Below, in pieces: positions 53,099 through 62,893 of a stretch of 64,000 nt of DNA. The translations under genes and the position numbers were made by a program. The DNA lies in NCBI RefSeq assembly GCF_017355835.1, contig NZ_JAFEWF010000011.1:62001-126000 (forward strand), read 5' to 3'. The number at the start of each line of letters is the position of its first letter. The first letter of the stretch is position 1. Origin of the DNA: Desertivirga brevis (GTDB lineage: Bacteria > Bacteroidota > Bacteroidia > Sphingobacteriales > Sphingobacteriaceae). Below the pieces are notes generated by a model. That model worked only from the letters and a program-made list of their open reading frames with translations. It ran no database searches and had not been told where the DNA came from.

Positions 53099-55843
53099 AT
53101 GCATTTAGAAAGGGTAAAGGAGCATCCAAAATATAAAAGCATTCCTGAAAAGTATAAAAATTTGTTTGTAGAGATCCTTGAGGATTATAACGATTTCTAC
53201 GTCCAGAGTTCAGGATTAGCAGATCCGGATGTTATAGAGAGAAGGCTTGCAGCAATTCTAGGTAGTCTTAGACCTGACATTATAAAACCTAATGATTCCG
53301 GTACAGAAAATTTGAATAACGCTCCGGAACTCTTAACGCTGTTAGAACGAGAGGTCAATTCCATTAAACTTCAATTGAATGAGCTTGAAAAAGAGGCGAA
53401 GCACCGGGATGCGATGCTTTCTATCGCCAAGGCTGGAAGTTGGGAAGTAATGTTATCAGGCGACGTTTATAGCAATCAAAATTATTGGTCCGAGGAGCTT
53501 TTTCGAATATTAGGAATAGAACCAGGAAGCGTCGACCTAAATTATGATACTTATCTTAGTTTCATTCACCCCGAAGATATTTTATATTTTGAAACGGAAG
53601 TTCACCGCGCAATAGAGCTAAGAGGCCGTTATGATATTGAGTATCGGATTGTCTTGAAAAATGGATCACTGAAGTATGTAAGAGATATTGGAGAGGTAGT
53701 TGTAGATAGCGTTTCCGGCAGGGCTCCCAAGTTTGTTGGAATAACTTTCGATATTACTGAATTTAAGACAGCTCAATTTGAGGTTAAGAGAAGTGAGATC
53801 AAGTATAAATCTCTATTCGAAAACAACCCTGATATGGTTTACTATCAAAACAGGGATGGATATATCACTGATATCAACAATTCTGTCAAAACTCTATATG
53901 GTCTTCCCCCGGAAGCTGTTATTAATAAGCATTATTCATTCTTTGTTGAACCAGATAAAGTAGAAGCGTCTGAAAAACAATTACAAATTACCCTAAGGGG
54001 GCAACCGGTAACTTTTGAACAAGAACTCTTTATTCCTTCTTTAAGTAAAAGATGCTTCATTCATGTATCTAAAATTCCTGTTATTGTTGATGGAGAGGTC
54101 ATTGGGATCCATAACATATCTAAAGACATTACAGATCTAAAATTAAGTTTGGAAAGGGTACAGGTGCAAACAGAAGAGCTTCAGGCAATTAATGAGGAAC
54201 TGCAGGCACAATCCGAGGAGTTGACTGTTCAAACAGAGAATTTAAACGAACTAAACAGAGCCCTTTACGAAGAAAGGGCAAAGGCAGATAAAGCAAATCA
54301 GGCAAAAAGCTCGTTCCTGGCAACGATGAGTCATGAAATTCGTACGCCAATGAATGGGGTAATTGGTATGGCTAAGCTTTTAACCTCAACGTCTTTAAAT
54401 AGCGAGCAGGAGGAATATGTAGATATAATAAGCAAAAGCGGAGATGCATTACTATCATTAATTAACGATATTCTGGATTATTCTAAGATAGAAGCTGGTC
54501 ATCTCGAGTTAGAGCACCACGATTTTAATCTGACTGAATGCATTGAATCAGTAATGGATGTCTTTGCTGTCAAAGCTGCAGATAAAGGTCTAGACTTGAT
54601 TTATACCACTGATCCCGCAATCAATTCCAATATCATGGGAGACAGTCATCGTTTGCGCCAGGTCTTGATTAATTTAATAAATAACGCAATTAAGTTTACT
54701 GTTTCGGGAGAGGTGTTGGTGAAAGTAGGCCTGGAACAATCTAAAGGGAAAGGGCTTTTTCTTAATTTCAACGTGATTGATACAGGGATTGGAATCCCCG
54801 AAAATAAAATTTCCCGTCTTTTCAAAGCATTTTCCCAGGTAGATTCATCAACAACCAGAAAATATGGAGGGACAGGTCTTGGCCTAGTTATATCAGAACG
54901 GCTTGTTAATCTAATGGGAGGAAAAATAGAAGTAAACAGCATTGTGGGTGCTGGAAGTACTTTTTCATTCGATATTCCATATCAGCCGTCAGAAAGCATA
55001 AAAAGTAATATGCGGATCCTTTCAGAGGATATTAAGAACAAAAGAATACTTATTGTTAATGATAATCGGAACTATCTTGATATTTTAAAAGCCCAGCTAG
55101 AGCATTGGGGATTGGTTGCAATATGCAAAGAAACACCTAAAGAAGCGCTTGAAATCGTCTCGCAAAACACCCGTTTCGACCTTATTTTTACAGATAAAGT
55201 GCTTCCGGAAATGGATGGAGTGGAACTGGCAGAAGCGATTAAGAAGATCCAGCCGTATGTTCCTATCGTTCTTTTTAGCACCGTAGGAGATGTGACCCGA
55301 ACGAAGTTTTCGCATTTATTTTCCTCCGTACTAACGAAGCCGGTCAAGGAAAATTTGCTGTACAATACTATTCAGACTGAACTTAATAAAAGCAAAACTG
55401 GTTTAAAGGGACCAGATATACCAAATATTTCAAATGTTCCTACCCCTTTCTCCGAAGATTTTGCTGAAATCTATCCTCAGAGAATATTGGTAGCAGAGGA
55501 TAACCTGATTAATCAGAAGCTAATATCAAGAGTTCTAAATAAGTTAGGCTATTCCCTTGATATGGCAAATAACGGAGTCGAAGCAGTTAACATTCTTAAG
55601 CTAAAAGAATATGATCTAGTTTTGATGGATGTATTGATGCCTGATATGGACGGATTGGAGGCAACTAAAGTGATCCGGTCAATGAAACTTGAACAACCAC
55701 GGATTGTAGCTATGACTGCTAATGCCTCGGCTGAGGACCGGGAAGAATGTTTAAATGCTGGAATGGACGATTTTGCAACAAAACCTTTAAAACTCGAAGA
55801 CCTTAAAGCGATATTGAAGCAGACCTTACTGCATAAAGTCTAA
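53099..55843 (+). CDS. hybrid sensor histidine kinase with two PAS and two receiver domains
   Basis: A 914-residue cytosolic hybrid kinase. An N-terminal helical region (1-110) precedes two PAS domains (about 110-225 and 235-350), a coiled coil, HisKA with H412 (ATMSHEIRTPMNG), an ATPase (NLINNAIKFT, GIGIPE, GGTGLGLVIS), then two receivers: the first with D699 (IFTDKVLPEMDG) and an altered acidic pocket (IVNDN), the second canonical with D844 (VLMDVLMPDMDG). The second is the more likely phosphoacceptor. No membrane segment; signal unknown. No output regulator is adjacent. Confidence 0.93.
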   Translation: MHLERVKEHPKYKSIPEKYKNLFVEILEDYNDFYVQSSGLADPDVIERRLAAILGSLRPDIIKPNDSGTENLNNAPELLTLLEREVNSIKLQLNELEKEAKHRDAMLSIAKAGSWEVMLSGDVYSNQNYWSEELFRILGIEPGSVDLNYDTYLSFIHPEDILYFETEVHRAIELRGRYDIEYRIVLKNGSLKYVRDIGEVVVDSVSGRAPKFVGITFDITEFKTAQFEVKRSEIKYKSLFENNPDMVYYQNRDGYITDINNSVKTLYGLPPEAVINKHYSFFVEPDKVEASEKQLQITLRGQPVTFEQELFIPSLSKRCFIHVSKIPVIVDGEVIGIHNISKDITDLKLSLERVQVQTEELQAINEELQAQSEELTVQTENLNELNRALYEERAKADKANQAKSSFLATMSHEIRTPMNGVIGMAKLLTSTSLNSEQEEYVDIISKSGDALLSLINDILDYSKIEAGHLELEHHDFNLTECIESVMDVFAVKAADKGLDLIYTTDPAINSNIMGDSHRLRQVLINLINNAIKFTVSGEVLVKVGLEQSKGKGLFLNFNVIDTGIGIPENKISRLFKAFSQVDSSTTRKYGGTGLGLVISERLVNLMGGKIEVNSIVGAGSTFSFDIPYQPSESIKSNMRILSEDIKNKRILIVNDNRNYLDILKAQLEHWGLVAICKETPKEALEIVSQNTRFDLIFTDKVLPEMDGVELAEAIKKIQPYVPIVLFSTVGDVTRTKFSHLFSSVLTKPVKENLLYNTIQTELNKSKTGLKGPDIPNISNVPTPFSEDFAEIYPQRILVAEDNLINQKLISRVLNKLGYSLDMANNGVEAVNILKLKEYDLVLMDVLMPDMDGLEATKVIRSMKLEQPRIVAMTANASAEDREECLNAGMDDFATKPLKLEDLKAILKQTLLHKV

Positions 55844-56028
55844 TAAGAAATTTTTATCCTAAAAAACAAGTCATTGATCAAGCTTTTTTTTCGATTATTA
55901 TTCTGCCCCCTGGGCTTCCATAAATGGAAATACCGATACGATGGCGAGAGAAAAAAATGTAGCTTCTGTAGAAAACGGATCGATATAATTCCTCTGAAAC
56001 AAATTAACAAGAGTTCTGGTGCTATCGA

Positions 56029-57321
56029 TTGAAGAAAGTAAAACTATCTTATTATATGAATAATGGTATTTATAAGCCTGTTTTTGGTTATTTGCTATTT
56101 GGAATACTCTGGATTATTCTAAGCGACCGGATAGTACATGTTTTTAATGAGAAGATAGATGAAGCGTTTTTTCAAACGGCTAAGGGAGCTTTGTTCGTTT
56201 TGACGAGTAGCGCACTGCTTTTTGTATTGCTAGCCATTCACAAGAAGAAGCTTTGCATTTCAGAGGAACAGTATAGGTACTTATTTTTCTCCAATCCAAA
56301 TCCTATGTGGATTTATGACCTTGGTACTCTTAATTTTTTAGAATGCAACGATGCCGCAGTTCGGCAGTATGGATATAGTCAGGAGGAATTTAAAAAGATG
56401 ACCATTTTAGACATCCGACCAGCCGAAGACTGGGAAAAAGTGCGTGAAACAACTAAGAGGATGCCCGAAACTTTCCATGTCTCAGGAGATTGGTGTCACA
56501 TAAAGAAAAATGGGAAAAGAATTATTGTTTCTATTAAGTCACATAAAATTAAGTTTAATGGAATTGAAGCTGTTATGGTTATGGCACAAGATATTACTGT
56601 TCGGGCTAAGTATGAAGAAACAATAAAAGAAGCATATCAAATAGAAAAAAAGCTAAAAGAGGAACTCCAGCAACATATCTTACTGATTAAACAGGCTGGT
56701 TTAGAGAATCAGAAATTAGCAGAAATAGTAGATAGGATAAATAATATTGTCATAATAACGGACCCCTATGGGGTTGTTACTTGGGTAAACAAAGCGTTTG
56801 TGAAAATCACAGGTTACACCTATGAAGAGGCCATTGGCAATACACTTCATTTTCTACAAGGACCGAAAACGGAACTTGGAATCCAAAAAAAAATAATGGA
56901 ATCGCTTGAAAAGAACCGCTTTGAAGATTTTGAGGTCCTGAATTACACTAAAGATGGACACGAATATTGGGTTAGCCTCAACATCTCCCCGGTACTTGAC
57001 GAGCACAGCAGGTTGGAAAGGTACATTTCTGTTCAAAGTGTTATCACTGAAAGAAAAAAGCGAGAAGAACAAATAAGAGATTATAATGAAGCGATAAAAA
57101 AATTAGCTTGGACGAATTCTCATGAAGTTAGACGGCCTGTAGCTTCTATACTAAGCCTGGTAGATATTGCTAATTCAACGGATGAACTACAGGAGATAAA
57201 GGAATTACAATCCCTCATTGGAAAATGCACTGCTGATTTGGACGAACTAATAAAGGAAATGGCTTTAGAAATTTCAAGATATGAAGTTCGCTTGTCTGAA
57301 TCTACTATAACAGACCCTTAA
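56029..57321 (+). CDS. membrane PAS/LOV-like protein ending at a DHp domain, no ATPase
   Basis: A 430-residue protein. Two N-terminal membrane helices (about 17-33 and 50-70), a PAS domain (79-190), a coiled coil, a second PAS domain (235-345) related to LOV domains (NTLHFLQGPKTE at 271-282, where the flavin-adduct cysteine is replaced), then a DHp-like helix with H365 (SHEVRRPVASILSL). It ends about 65 residues later with no catalytic ATPase. It might be phosphorylated by another kinase or act as a dimeric adaptor. Start uncertain within the first ten codons. Confidence 0.82.
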   Translation: MKKVKLSYYMNNGIYKPVFGYLLFGILWIILSDRIVHVFNEKIDEAFFQTAKGALFVLTSSALLFVLLAIHKKKLCISEEQYRYLFFSNPNPMWIYDLGTLNFLECNDAAVRQYGYSQEEFKKMTILDIRPAEDWEKVRETTKRMPETFHVSGDWCHIKKNGKRIIVSIKSHKIKFNGIEAVMVMAQDITVRAKYEETIKEAYQIEKKLKEELQQHILLIKQAGLENQKLAEIVDRINNIVIITDPYGVVTWVNKAFVKITGYTYEEAIGNTLHFLQGPKTELGIQKKIMESLEKNRFEDFEVLNYTKDGHEYWVSLNISPVLDEHSRLERYISVQSVITERKKREEQIRDYNEAIKKLAWTNSHEVRRPVASILSLVDIANSTDELQEIKELQSLIGKCTADLDELIKEMALEISRYEVRLSESTITDP

Positions 57322-58457
57322 TACTTCTGCTGAATTAGTAGAAGTTATCGATACTATTACATATTAGAACAGCTTTAATAGTAAAGTAGCATGTATTTTC
57401 TTCCCCATATTGGGTAAAAGGCAAAATAGGAGTTCTCAACTCTAAAGATGGATGAGTTGTAGCTGCTAATAGAGAAGCTTTCATTTTGCGAGTTGTTATA
57501 CCAAGCAAGTTAGATTTATGGAAAAGCTGATTCCTTTTGGTATAATTTTGGCATTCGTATATACATTCTACATTTTACCTATGAAAAAGAAGGAACTGGT
57601 CTTAATCGGTTCCTTTTAATTTTCCATTTAAATCATCTGCACACTTCAAATACTAAGACCACTTATTCTAGTCCTGTTATCATTACCGAAAAGGATCATT
57701 TAAATAGCGGAGAGCTTACAGCTTCTAATCCCGACAGACAATTAAGGTAAAGTCAGAAGAATGAAAGAGTCTGATACATTAGGCATACCTGCATTATTGA
57801 ACTTATCATTAGTTTAAAAATGGGCTGGAATACTCCAGCCCTACATCTACCTAAAAACAATATTGCCTGGAAAGCAATGCTGCTAGTACTTCAAATCAAC
57901 TTTTAAGGTTACATTTTTCCTGCTTATTTGTAAGAAAAGAATTGATTCTGCATAATTCTGGAAATCAAATAGTAAGGATGTACAATAACGATTGTATCAG
58001 GGGAGAATATCAAAATGGATATATTTCCTAAAGCCCGGTCTTTAAGTAGCTTCTGAACTTGGACCTACTCCAAATTTTTGGCAATTAAAAACTTTCTTAA
58101 TAAAACCATAACACCAAACTTATCTATTCCTGGAAATCATATTTATAAAATTAGGGAATTATTAAAAACAATATAAAACACCACCGCTTTAATAATCAAT
58201 TTTCTAAGGGTAAAGTAAATAGAAAAAGGGAGTTGTTCCCATAACACTCCCTTTTTGATATAACCAGCAAGGGAGGTTTGGGATTTTATATTCCTTTTGC
58301 TATTCTCAATTATCCTTACAGCACTTAATCAAATCTCCTTTTCTCTTAATGCATTATTCAGTTATACGAGGTTCAAACAAGTTTTGGCTTAAATGATGAT
58401 TTCTAAACTAACAAAGCTACTTTTACCCCTACTGGATAAGGATTGAGTACAATAGAA
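57322..58457. other. 1.1-kb gap with three hairpins and no gene
   Basis: I find no supported protein gene; the best frame (57520-57621) codes for only 33 residues. Three hairpins stand out: 57590-57615 (AAGGAAC/GTTCCTT then TTTTAATTTT), 57822-57841 (perfect 8-bp GGGCTGGA/TCCAGCCC), and 58223-58256 (perfect 11-bp AAAAAGGGAGT/ACTCCCTTTTT). Two of them look like terminators, which suggests short transcripts or the trace of lost genes. Confidence 0.6.
58223..58256 (+). terminator. strong hairpin, likely terminator
   Basis: Perfect 11-bp stem AAAAAGGGAGT (58223-58233) and ACTCCCTTTTT (58246-58256). No gene lies just upstream on the plus strand, so what it terminates is not known. Confidence 0.7.
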
Positions 58458-60860
58458 ATGGATTCGAGGTTAAATAGGATAAGACAATTGGAAGACGAGC
58501 ACGGATTTGGACTAGTTGGGACATACCTACTGGACTATAAGAAAAAAATAGTATATGCGGATAAAACACTAAGTACGATGTACGGATTGGCGTTTGATGA
58601 AGCAGGTATTCCACTAGCCGACTTCTTAAAAAACATCGATGAAGAGGACCTTCAACGTGCCAATCAGTTAAGAGAGGCTCAAATAAATAAAAGTGAGCCC
58701 TACCAAATTGAATACAGGGTTAGAATTTCACCTGAGAAAACGAAGTGGGTTTTAGCAAGAGCAAAGGCGAAGATGGTGGATGGTGAACTTTTTTATGAGG
58801 GTATAGTAGTTGACGTAACTTCAGGCAAAGAGGCTGACATTGCACTTCAAACGCAAAATAAACTGATTAAGACAATCACCGACAATGCGACCTCTGCTTT
58901 GTTTATGATGAACGACAAAGGATATTGTACTTTTATGAATCCAGCTGCCGAAACTATGTTTGGGTATTCCTTAACGGAGATTAAAAGTAAACCTCTGCAC
59001 TATTTAATTCACCATCATTATCCGGATGGCCGGGAGTTTCCAATGGAAGAATGCCCCCTTGATAGGGCTTTACCTCAAAACTTTGAAATGCGTGCGCACG
59101 AAGATCTTTTTTTTCGTAAAGACGGAACTTCTCTCCCTGTGCTCTGCGCTGCCAGCCCGATCTTCGAAGATGGAATTCCAGTAGCAACAGTGATCGAAGT
59201 CCGGGATATTTCAGAGCAGAAGAAAGCAAATATGCTCCTTCAGGCTCATGCAGAACGCCTTGAAATCTTAAACTCGATAGGTTTATCAATTTCAGGTAGT
59301 TTAGAATTGCAGGAAATACTACAAAAGGTTACCGATGCAGTAACTAAGCTGACAGGTGCCAATTTTGGGGCTTTCTTCTATAATACGATTAATGCATCTG
59401 GCGAGGCTTTTTTGCTATATACATTGTCGGGAGCCCCGAGAGAGGCCTTTGAAAAGTTTGGCACACCGCGCAATACTGCTGTTTTTCATCCCACTTTTGC
59501 CGGCGACGGCGTAGTCAGGGTAGCTGATATCACTAAGGATCCACGCTATGGCAAAAATGCGCCGAATAATGGAATGCCTAAAGGGCATCTTCCGGTTGTT
59601 AGCTATCTGGCTGTACCGGTAATTTCTAAGTCCGGTAAAGTTATTGGAGGACTATTTTTGGGCCATAAGGATGCAGATGTATTTACCGCAGAACACGAGA
59701 ATTTAGTCCTGGGGCTTGCTTCGCAAGCGGCAATAGCCCTGGATAATGCAAAATTATACGAAGAGGTAAAAGAACTTAGTTTAAAAAAAGATGAGTTTTT
59801 GTCTATCGCCAGTCATGAACTTAAAACTCCCCTTACGAGTATAAAAGCCTTCAACCAGTTGATGCAGCGCACGAAAGACTCCACAAAGTTGCCGGATTTT
59901 GTTCAAAAGTCTGCCGAGCATATTTGCAGATTGGAGAAGCTTATTAATGACCTTTTGGATGTTAGTAAGATCAATGCCGGAAAGATGCAATATAGTATGG
60001 AGCAATTCAACTTTAGGCAGATTATTACAGATTGTGTGGAGAGTGTTCAGCACCTTGCTCCCTCTCATAAAATTTCTGTTGAAAATGTTGTTGACGTTCT
60101 ATATACGGGCGATCGTTTGAGGCTGGAACAGGTATTAAATAACTTTTTGACCAATGCGATTAAATACTCTCCTGGTGGGGAAAGGGTATTAGTTAACAGC
60201 ACATTACAAGGTAATAATCTCATAGTTTCGGTACAGGATTTTGGTATCGGAATTCCTCAGGACCATCTGGATAAATTATTTGACAGATACTACAGGGTAG
60301 ATAACACCTCAATGCGGTTTGAAGGCTTGGGATTAGGTTTATTTATATCATCTGAAATATTGAAGCGCCATGGTGGCGACTTTTGGATTGAAAGTGAACA
60401 GGGGAAAGGCTCAACCTTCTTTTTCAGGCTGCCACTTGAAAGGCAGGGGGAAGCGGAGGTAACAGAGACAGAGATCTCTTATAAAGATTCTTCTATTACC
60501 ATTCTATATAACCAGCAGGACGATCGAATTGAAGTGGATTGGAAAGGCTTTCAAAATTTTTCTTCGGTCCAGAACGGCTGTATGAAAATGTTGGAAATAT
60601 TAAAAAAGAATAAGTGTTATAAAGTAATTAATGATAACAGAAATGTTCAGGGAACCTGGTCAGAAGCAGCAGAATGGGTAGGTCGGGAATGGTTTCCTAT
60701 GATGGAAGAGGCTGGTCTCCGTTACTTTGCATGGATCTTCTCTCCCAGCACTTTCAGCCAATTATCCGCTAAAAAGAGCGTAGATATAAAAGAGGGTAGG
60801 GTGATCACCGAATTTTTTACAGATATCAGTTTGGCTGAGAAATGGTTGGACGGGAAATGA
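58458..60860 (+). CDS. PAS-PAS-GAF sensor histidine kinase with C-terminal STAS-like domain
   Basis: An 800-residue cytosolic kinase. In order: two PAS domains (about 15-125 and 135-255), GAF (280-435), HisKA with H453 (SIASHELKTPLTSI), ATPase (NFLTNAIKYSPGG, GIGIPQ, GLGLGLFIS; about 550-660), and an extra 120-residue domain (680-800) with a DDRIEVDWKGF start and a KCYKVINDNRNVQG strand-turn, like SpoIIAA/STAS-type domains seen in Bacteroidota. The last domain may bind a partner. I used the ATG at 58458; a TTG five codons upstream is possible. A 14-bp perfect terminator stem follows. Confidence 0.88.
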   Translation: MDSRLNRIRQLEDEHGFGLVGTYLLDYKKKIVYADKTLSTMYGLAFDEAGIPLADFLKNIDEEDLQRANQLREAQINKSEPYQIEYRVRISPEKTKWVLARAKAKMVDGELFYEGIVVDVTSGKEADIALQTQNKLIKTITDNATSALFMMNDKGYCTFMNPAAETMFGYSLTEIKSKPLHYLIHHHYPDGREFPMEECPLDRALPQNFEMRAHEDLFFRKDGTSLPVLCAASPIFEDGIPVATVIEVRDISEQKKANMLLQAHAERLEILNSIGLSISGSLELQEILQKVTDAVTKLTGANFGAFFYNTINASGEAFLLYTLSGAPREAFEKFGTPRNTAVFHPTFAGDGVVRVADITKDPRYGKNAPNNGMPKGHLPVVSYLAVPVISKSGKVIGGLFLGHKDADVFTAEHENLVLGLASQAAIALDNAKLYEEVKELSLKKDEFLSIASHELKTPLTSIKAFNQLMQRTKDSTKLPDFVQKSAEHICRLEKLINDLLDVSKINAGKMQYSMEQFNFRQIITDCVESVQHLAPSHKISVENVVDVLYTGDRLRLEQVLNNFLTNAIKYSPGGERVLVNSTLQGNNLIVSVQDFGIGIPQDHLDKLFDRYYRVDNTSMRFEGLGLGLFISSEILKRHGGDFWIESEQGKGSTFFFRLPLERQGEAEVTETEISYKDSSITILYNQQDDRIEVDWKGFQNFSSVQNGCMKMLEILKKNKCYKVINDNRNVQGTWSEAAEWVGREWFPMMEEAGLRYFAWIFSPSTFSQLSAKKSVDIKEGRVITEFFTDISLAEKWLDGK

Positions 60861-60877
60861 GCATATTCCACTTTGAC

Positions 60878-60911
60878 CTAAAAGAGAAAAACCTTTGTTT
60901 TTCTCTTTTAG
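60878..60911 (+). terminator. terminator after the STAS-tailed kinase
   Basis: Perfect 14-bp arms, CTAAAAGAGAAAAA (60878-60891) with its complement at 60898-60911, loop of six. It can work on both strands between the convergent neighbours. Confidence 0.8.
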
Positions 60912-60966
60912 TAAACATACAAATTTTAGATGCGAGCTAGTCGGTTAGAGGGAAATATGTCCCTGG

Positions 60967-61503
60967 CTATATTTGTGCTTTTTCGTATGATTCAATTTCC
61001 TCTATTCGTCGTTCAAGCTCTCTTGTAACATTACTGGCAAGCCATTCCAATCTCTTATACTCGTCACCCCGAAACTTACGAGGCCTTGTATCGATTACAC
61101 AAAATGCTCCAATCTTATATCCTTCTTTTGACAATATAGGTGCAGCAGCATAAAACCGCAGTCCGAATGCCCCGGTTACGAAAGGGTGAGCAAGCAAGCA
61201 CTGGGCCTGACTCGCATCTTCAAAAATTGTAGTATCATCGTTTAATATGGCAAGGGAGCAAACACTCAACTCGCGTGGGACTTCCGCTCCAGCCTGGCCT
61301 CTCTTATCTGCTTTGGTCCATACCCGGTTGCTATCAACAAAATTTATCAGGGCAATGGGAGTATTGAATATGGTTGCTGCAAGAGCAGCCATATTACCAA
61401 ATACCTGATCGTGCCCGGTATCAAGGATTTTATACTTATAAAGGCTTTCAAGACGCTTGCTTTCATTAGGCGGGATAATATCCAAGTCAAAAAACTTCAT
61501 CAT
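60967..61503 (-). CDS. GAF domain protein
   Basis: A 178-residue protein made of one GAF domain (about 25-170): PPNESKRLESLYKYKILDT, IALINFVDSNRVW, VCSLAILNDDTTIFEDASQ and KIGAFCVID. Such stand-alone GAF proteins often sit by sensor kinases, where they may feed in a ligand signal. The conserved cysteine in the VCSLAIL strand is present, but I cannot say what is bound. It converges with the STAS-tailed kinase. Confidence 0.88.
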   Translation of the reverse strand: MMKFFDLDIIPPNESKRLESLYKYKILDTGHDQVFGNMAALAATIFNTPIALINFVDSNRVWTKADKRGQAGAEVPRELSVCSLAILNDDTTIFEDASQAQCLLAHPFVTGAFGLRFYAAAPILSKEGYKIGAFCVIDTRPRKFRGDEYKRLEWLASNVTRELERRIEEIESYEKAQI

Positions 61504-61725
61504 TACTTATGTGTGTGTAGGTGGTTTATAAAATGGTCCTTTACTACTTAAAAACGTTAATTGTTGGCAAATTGTTCTACTAAATACGCTCTGGAAAATA
61601 TCATGACGATTAACCATAAGAATATCAGAGATCTTTACCCATGTAGCAAAATCCTCAATAGCTTCGTAAGGGTATCTAACATTCGGTAAGAGAAAAAAGT
61701 ACTATTAAGAATAAAACATCATAAT

Positions 61726-62340
61726 ATGGAAAGGGGGATTTCAAAGTTTTTGAAACCAGCACTAATTTTAATTGATATTCAAAAAGCGTTTGACAATTTA
61801 AACTATTGGGGAGGACAAAGAAACAACCCCAATGCCGAAAATAATGCTAGTAAACTTTTGAAGTTCTGGAGGGACAGCAATCTTCCAATTTTTCACATCA
61901 AGCACTGTTCTTCAAATCCAGTGTCATTGCTTCATGAGTCTAACGAAGGAAATGAATTTAAAGAAATTGTCGAGCCAATTAAAGGCGAAAGAATAATTAA
62001 AAAAAGTGTTAATAGTGCTTTTATTAATACGGACTTAAAAGAACTACTGGACTGGGAGAAAATCACTCAGCTTGTAATCGTAGGACTAACCACAGACCAT
62101 TGTGTATCCACAACTGTTAGAATGGCGGGCAATTACGGCTATGAAACGTACTTAGTTTCGGATGCAACTGCAACATTTAACAAAAAAGGCTTGGGTGGTC
62201 AGAACTTTTCTGCAGAATTGATACATGAAACAGCCCTGGCCAGTTTAAAGGATGAATTTGCGACTGTTATTTCCACTGACTTAATAACCAGCCAATATAC
62301 TAAGGGTGAGGGCACTCTGAATTCTATATATCTAAAATGA
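61726..62340 (+). CDS. isochorismatase-like cysteine hydrolase
   Basis: A 204-residue hydrolase of the isochorismatase/nicotinamidase fold. The triad is D17 (LILIDIQKAF), a lysine at 92 or 93 (RIIKKSVNSAF) and C126 (VGLTTDHCVSTT), with the cis-peptide segment just before the cysteine. Substrate is unknown; most such proteins in this group are uncharacterised. The next gene, a broken monooxygenase, lies 83 bases downstream on the same strand and probably was in the same operon. Confidence 0.92.
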   Translation: MERGISKFLKPALILIDIQKAFDNLNYWGGQRNNPNAENNASKLLKFWRDSNLPIFHIKHCSSNPVSLLHESNEGNEFKEIVEPIKGERIIKKSVNSAFINTDLKELLDWEKITQLVIVGLTTDHCVSTTVRMAGNYGYETYLVSDATATFNKKGLGGQNFSAELIHETALASLKDEFATVISTDLITSQYTKGEGTLNSIYLK

Positions 62341-62423
62341 AAGTCACGCATTAACATTATTTATTTGAAAAACAGGGAATGAATCAAACCAAACATCAAT
62401 AATTAAATAACAATATATCTTTA

Positions 62424-62743
62424 ATGATGATAGCAAACACACCACAACCTCCTTACTGTGCTGTAATATTTAGCTCAATTAGAACAGAAGTAAATGATGG
62501 TTATTCTGAAATGGCTGATTTAATGGTAGAATTAGCCCGTGAGCAAGAAGGGTTTATCGGGGTTGAAAGCGCAAGAAATGAACTTGAATTACTGTTTCTT
62601 ACTGGAAAGATTTGGATTCGATTAGAAAATGGAAACAGAATTCGGGCCATCTGATTGCGCAAAATAAAGGAAGATCTGATTGGTATAAACATTATAAAAC
62701 GAGAATAGCCAAAGTTGAAAGGGACTATGGTTTTGATAAATAA
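62424..62743 (+). pseudogene. antibiotic biosynthesis monooxygenase-like (ABM) protein, frameshifted
   Basis: The frame starts MMIANTPQPPYCAVIFSSIR and is a typical ABM domain up to GFIGVESARNEL. At about 62586 one base is missing (CTTGAATT where CTTGGAATT would keep frame). In the shifted frame the family sequence goes on: ITVSYWKDLDSIRKWKQNS, then HLIAQNKG and WYKHYKTRIAKVERDYGF to a stop at 62741-62743. Together they give about 106 residues, the usual length. A real pseudogene or a sequencing error. Confidence 0.75.
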
Positions 62744-62893
62744 ATCAGAAATGCATGGTATGTAAGATGAATGTTAATAGAGCATCCCCTTTTGAAGTCT
62801 TGTGTACTAATTCAATTACCTGAAATTAAGGTAGTTTTGTAGCTGTTAGCTGACTTGCAGGTATTTTCTCTGTAAGCTTTCTTATTTTTGCGA

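Noticed and set aside
57520..57621. 33-residue frame with a hydrophobic start
   Set aside because: Its 3' end lies in a terminator hairpin and it has no other support.
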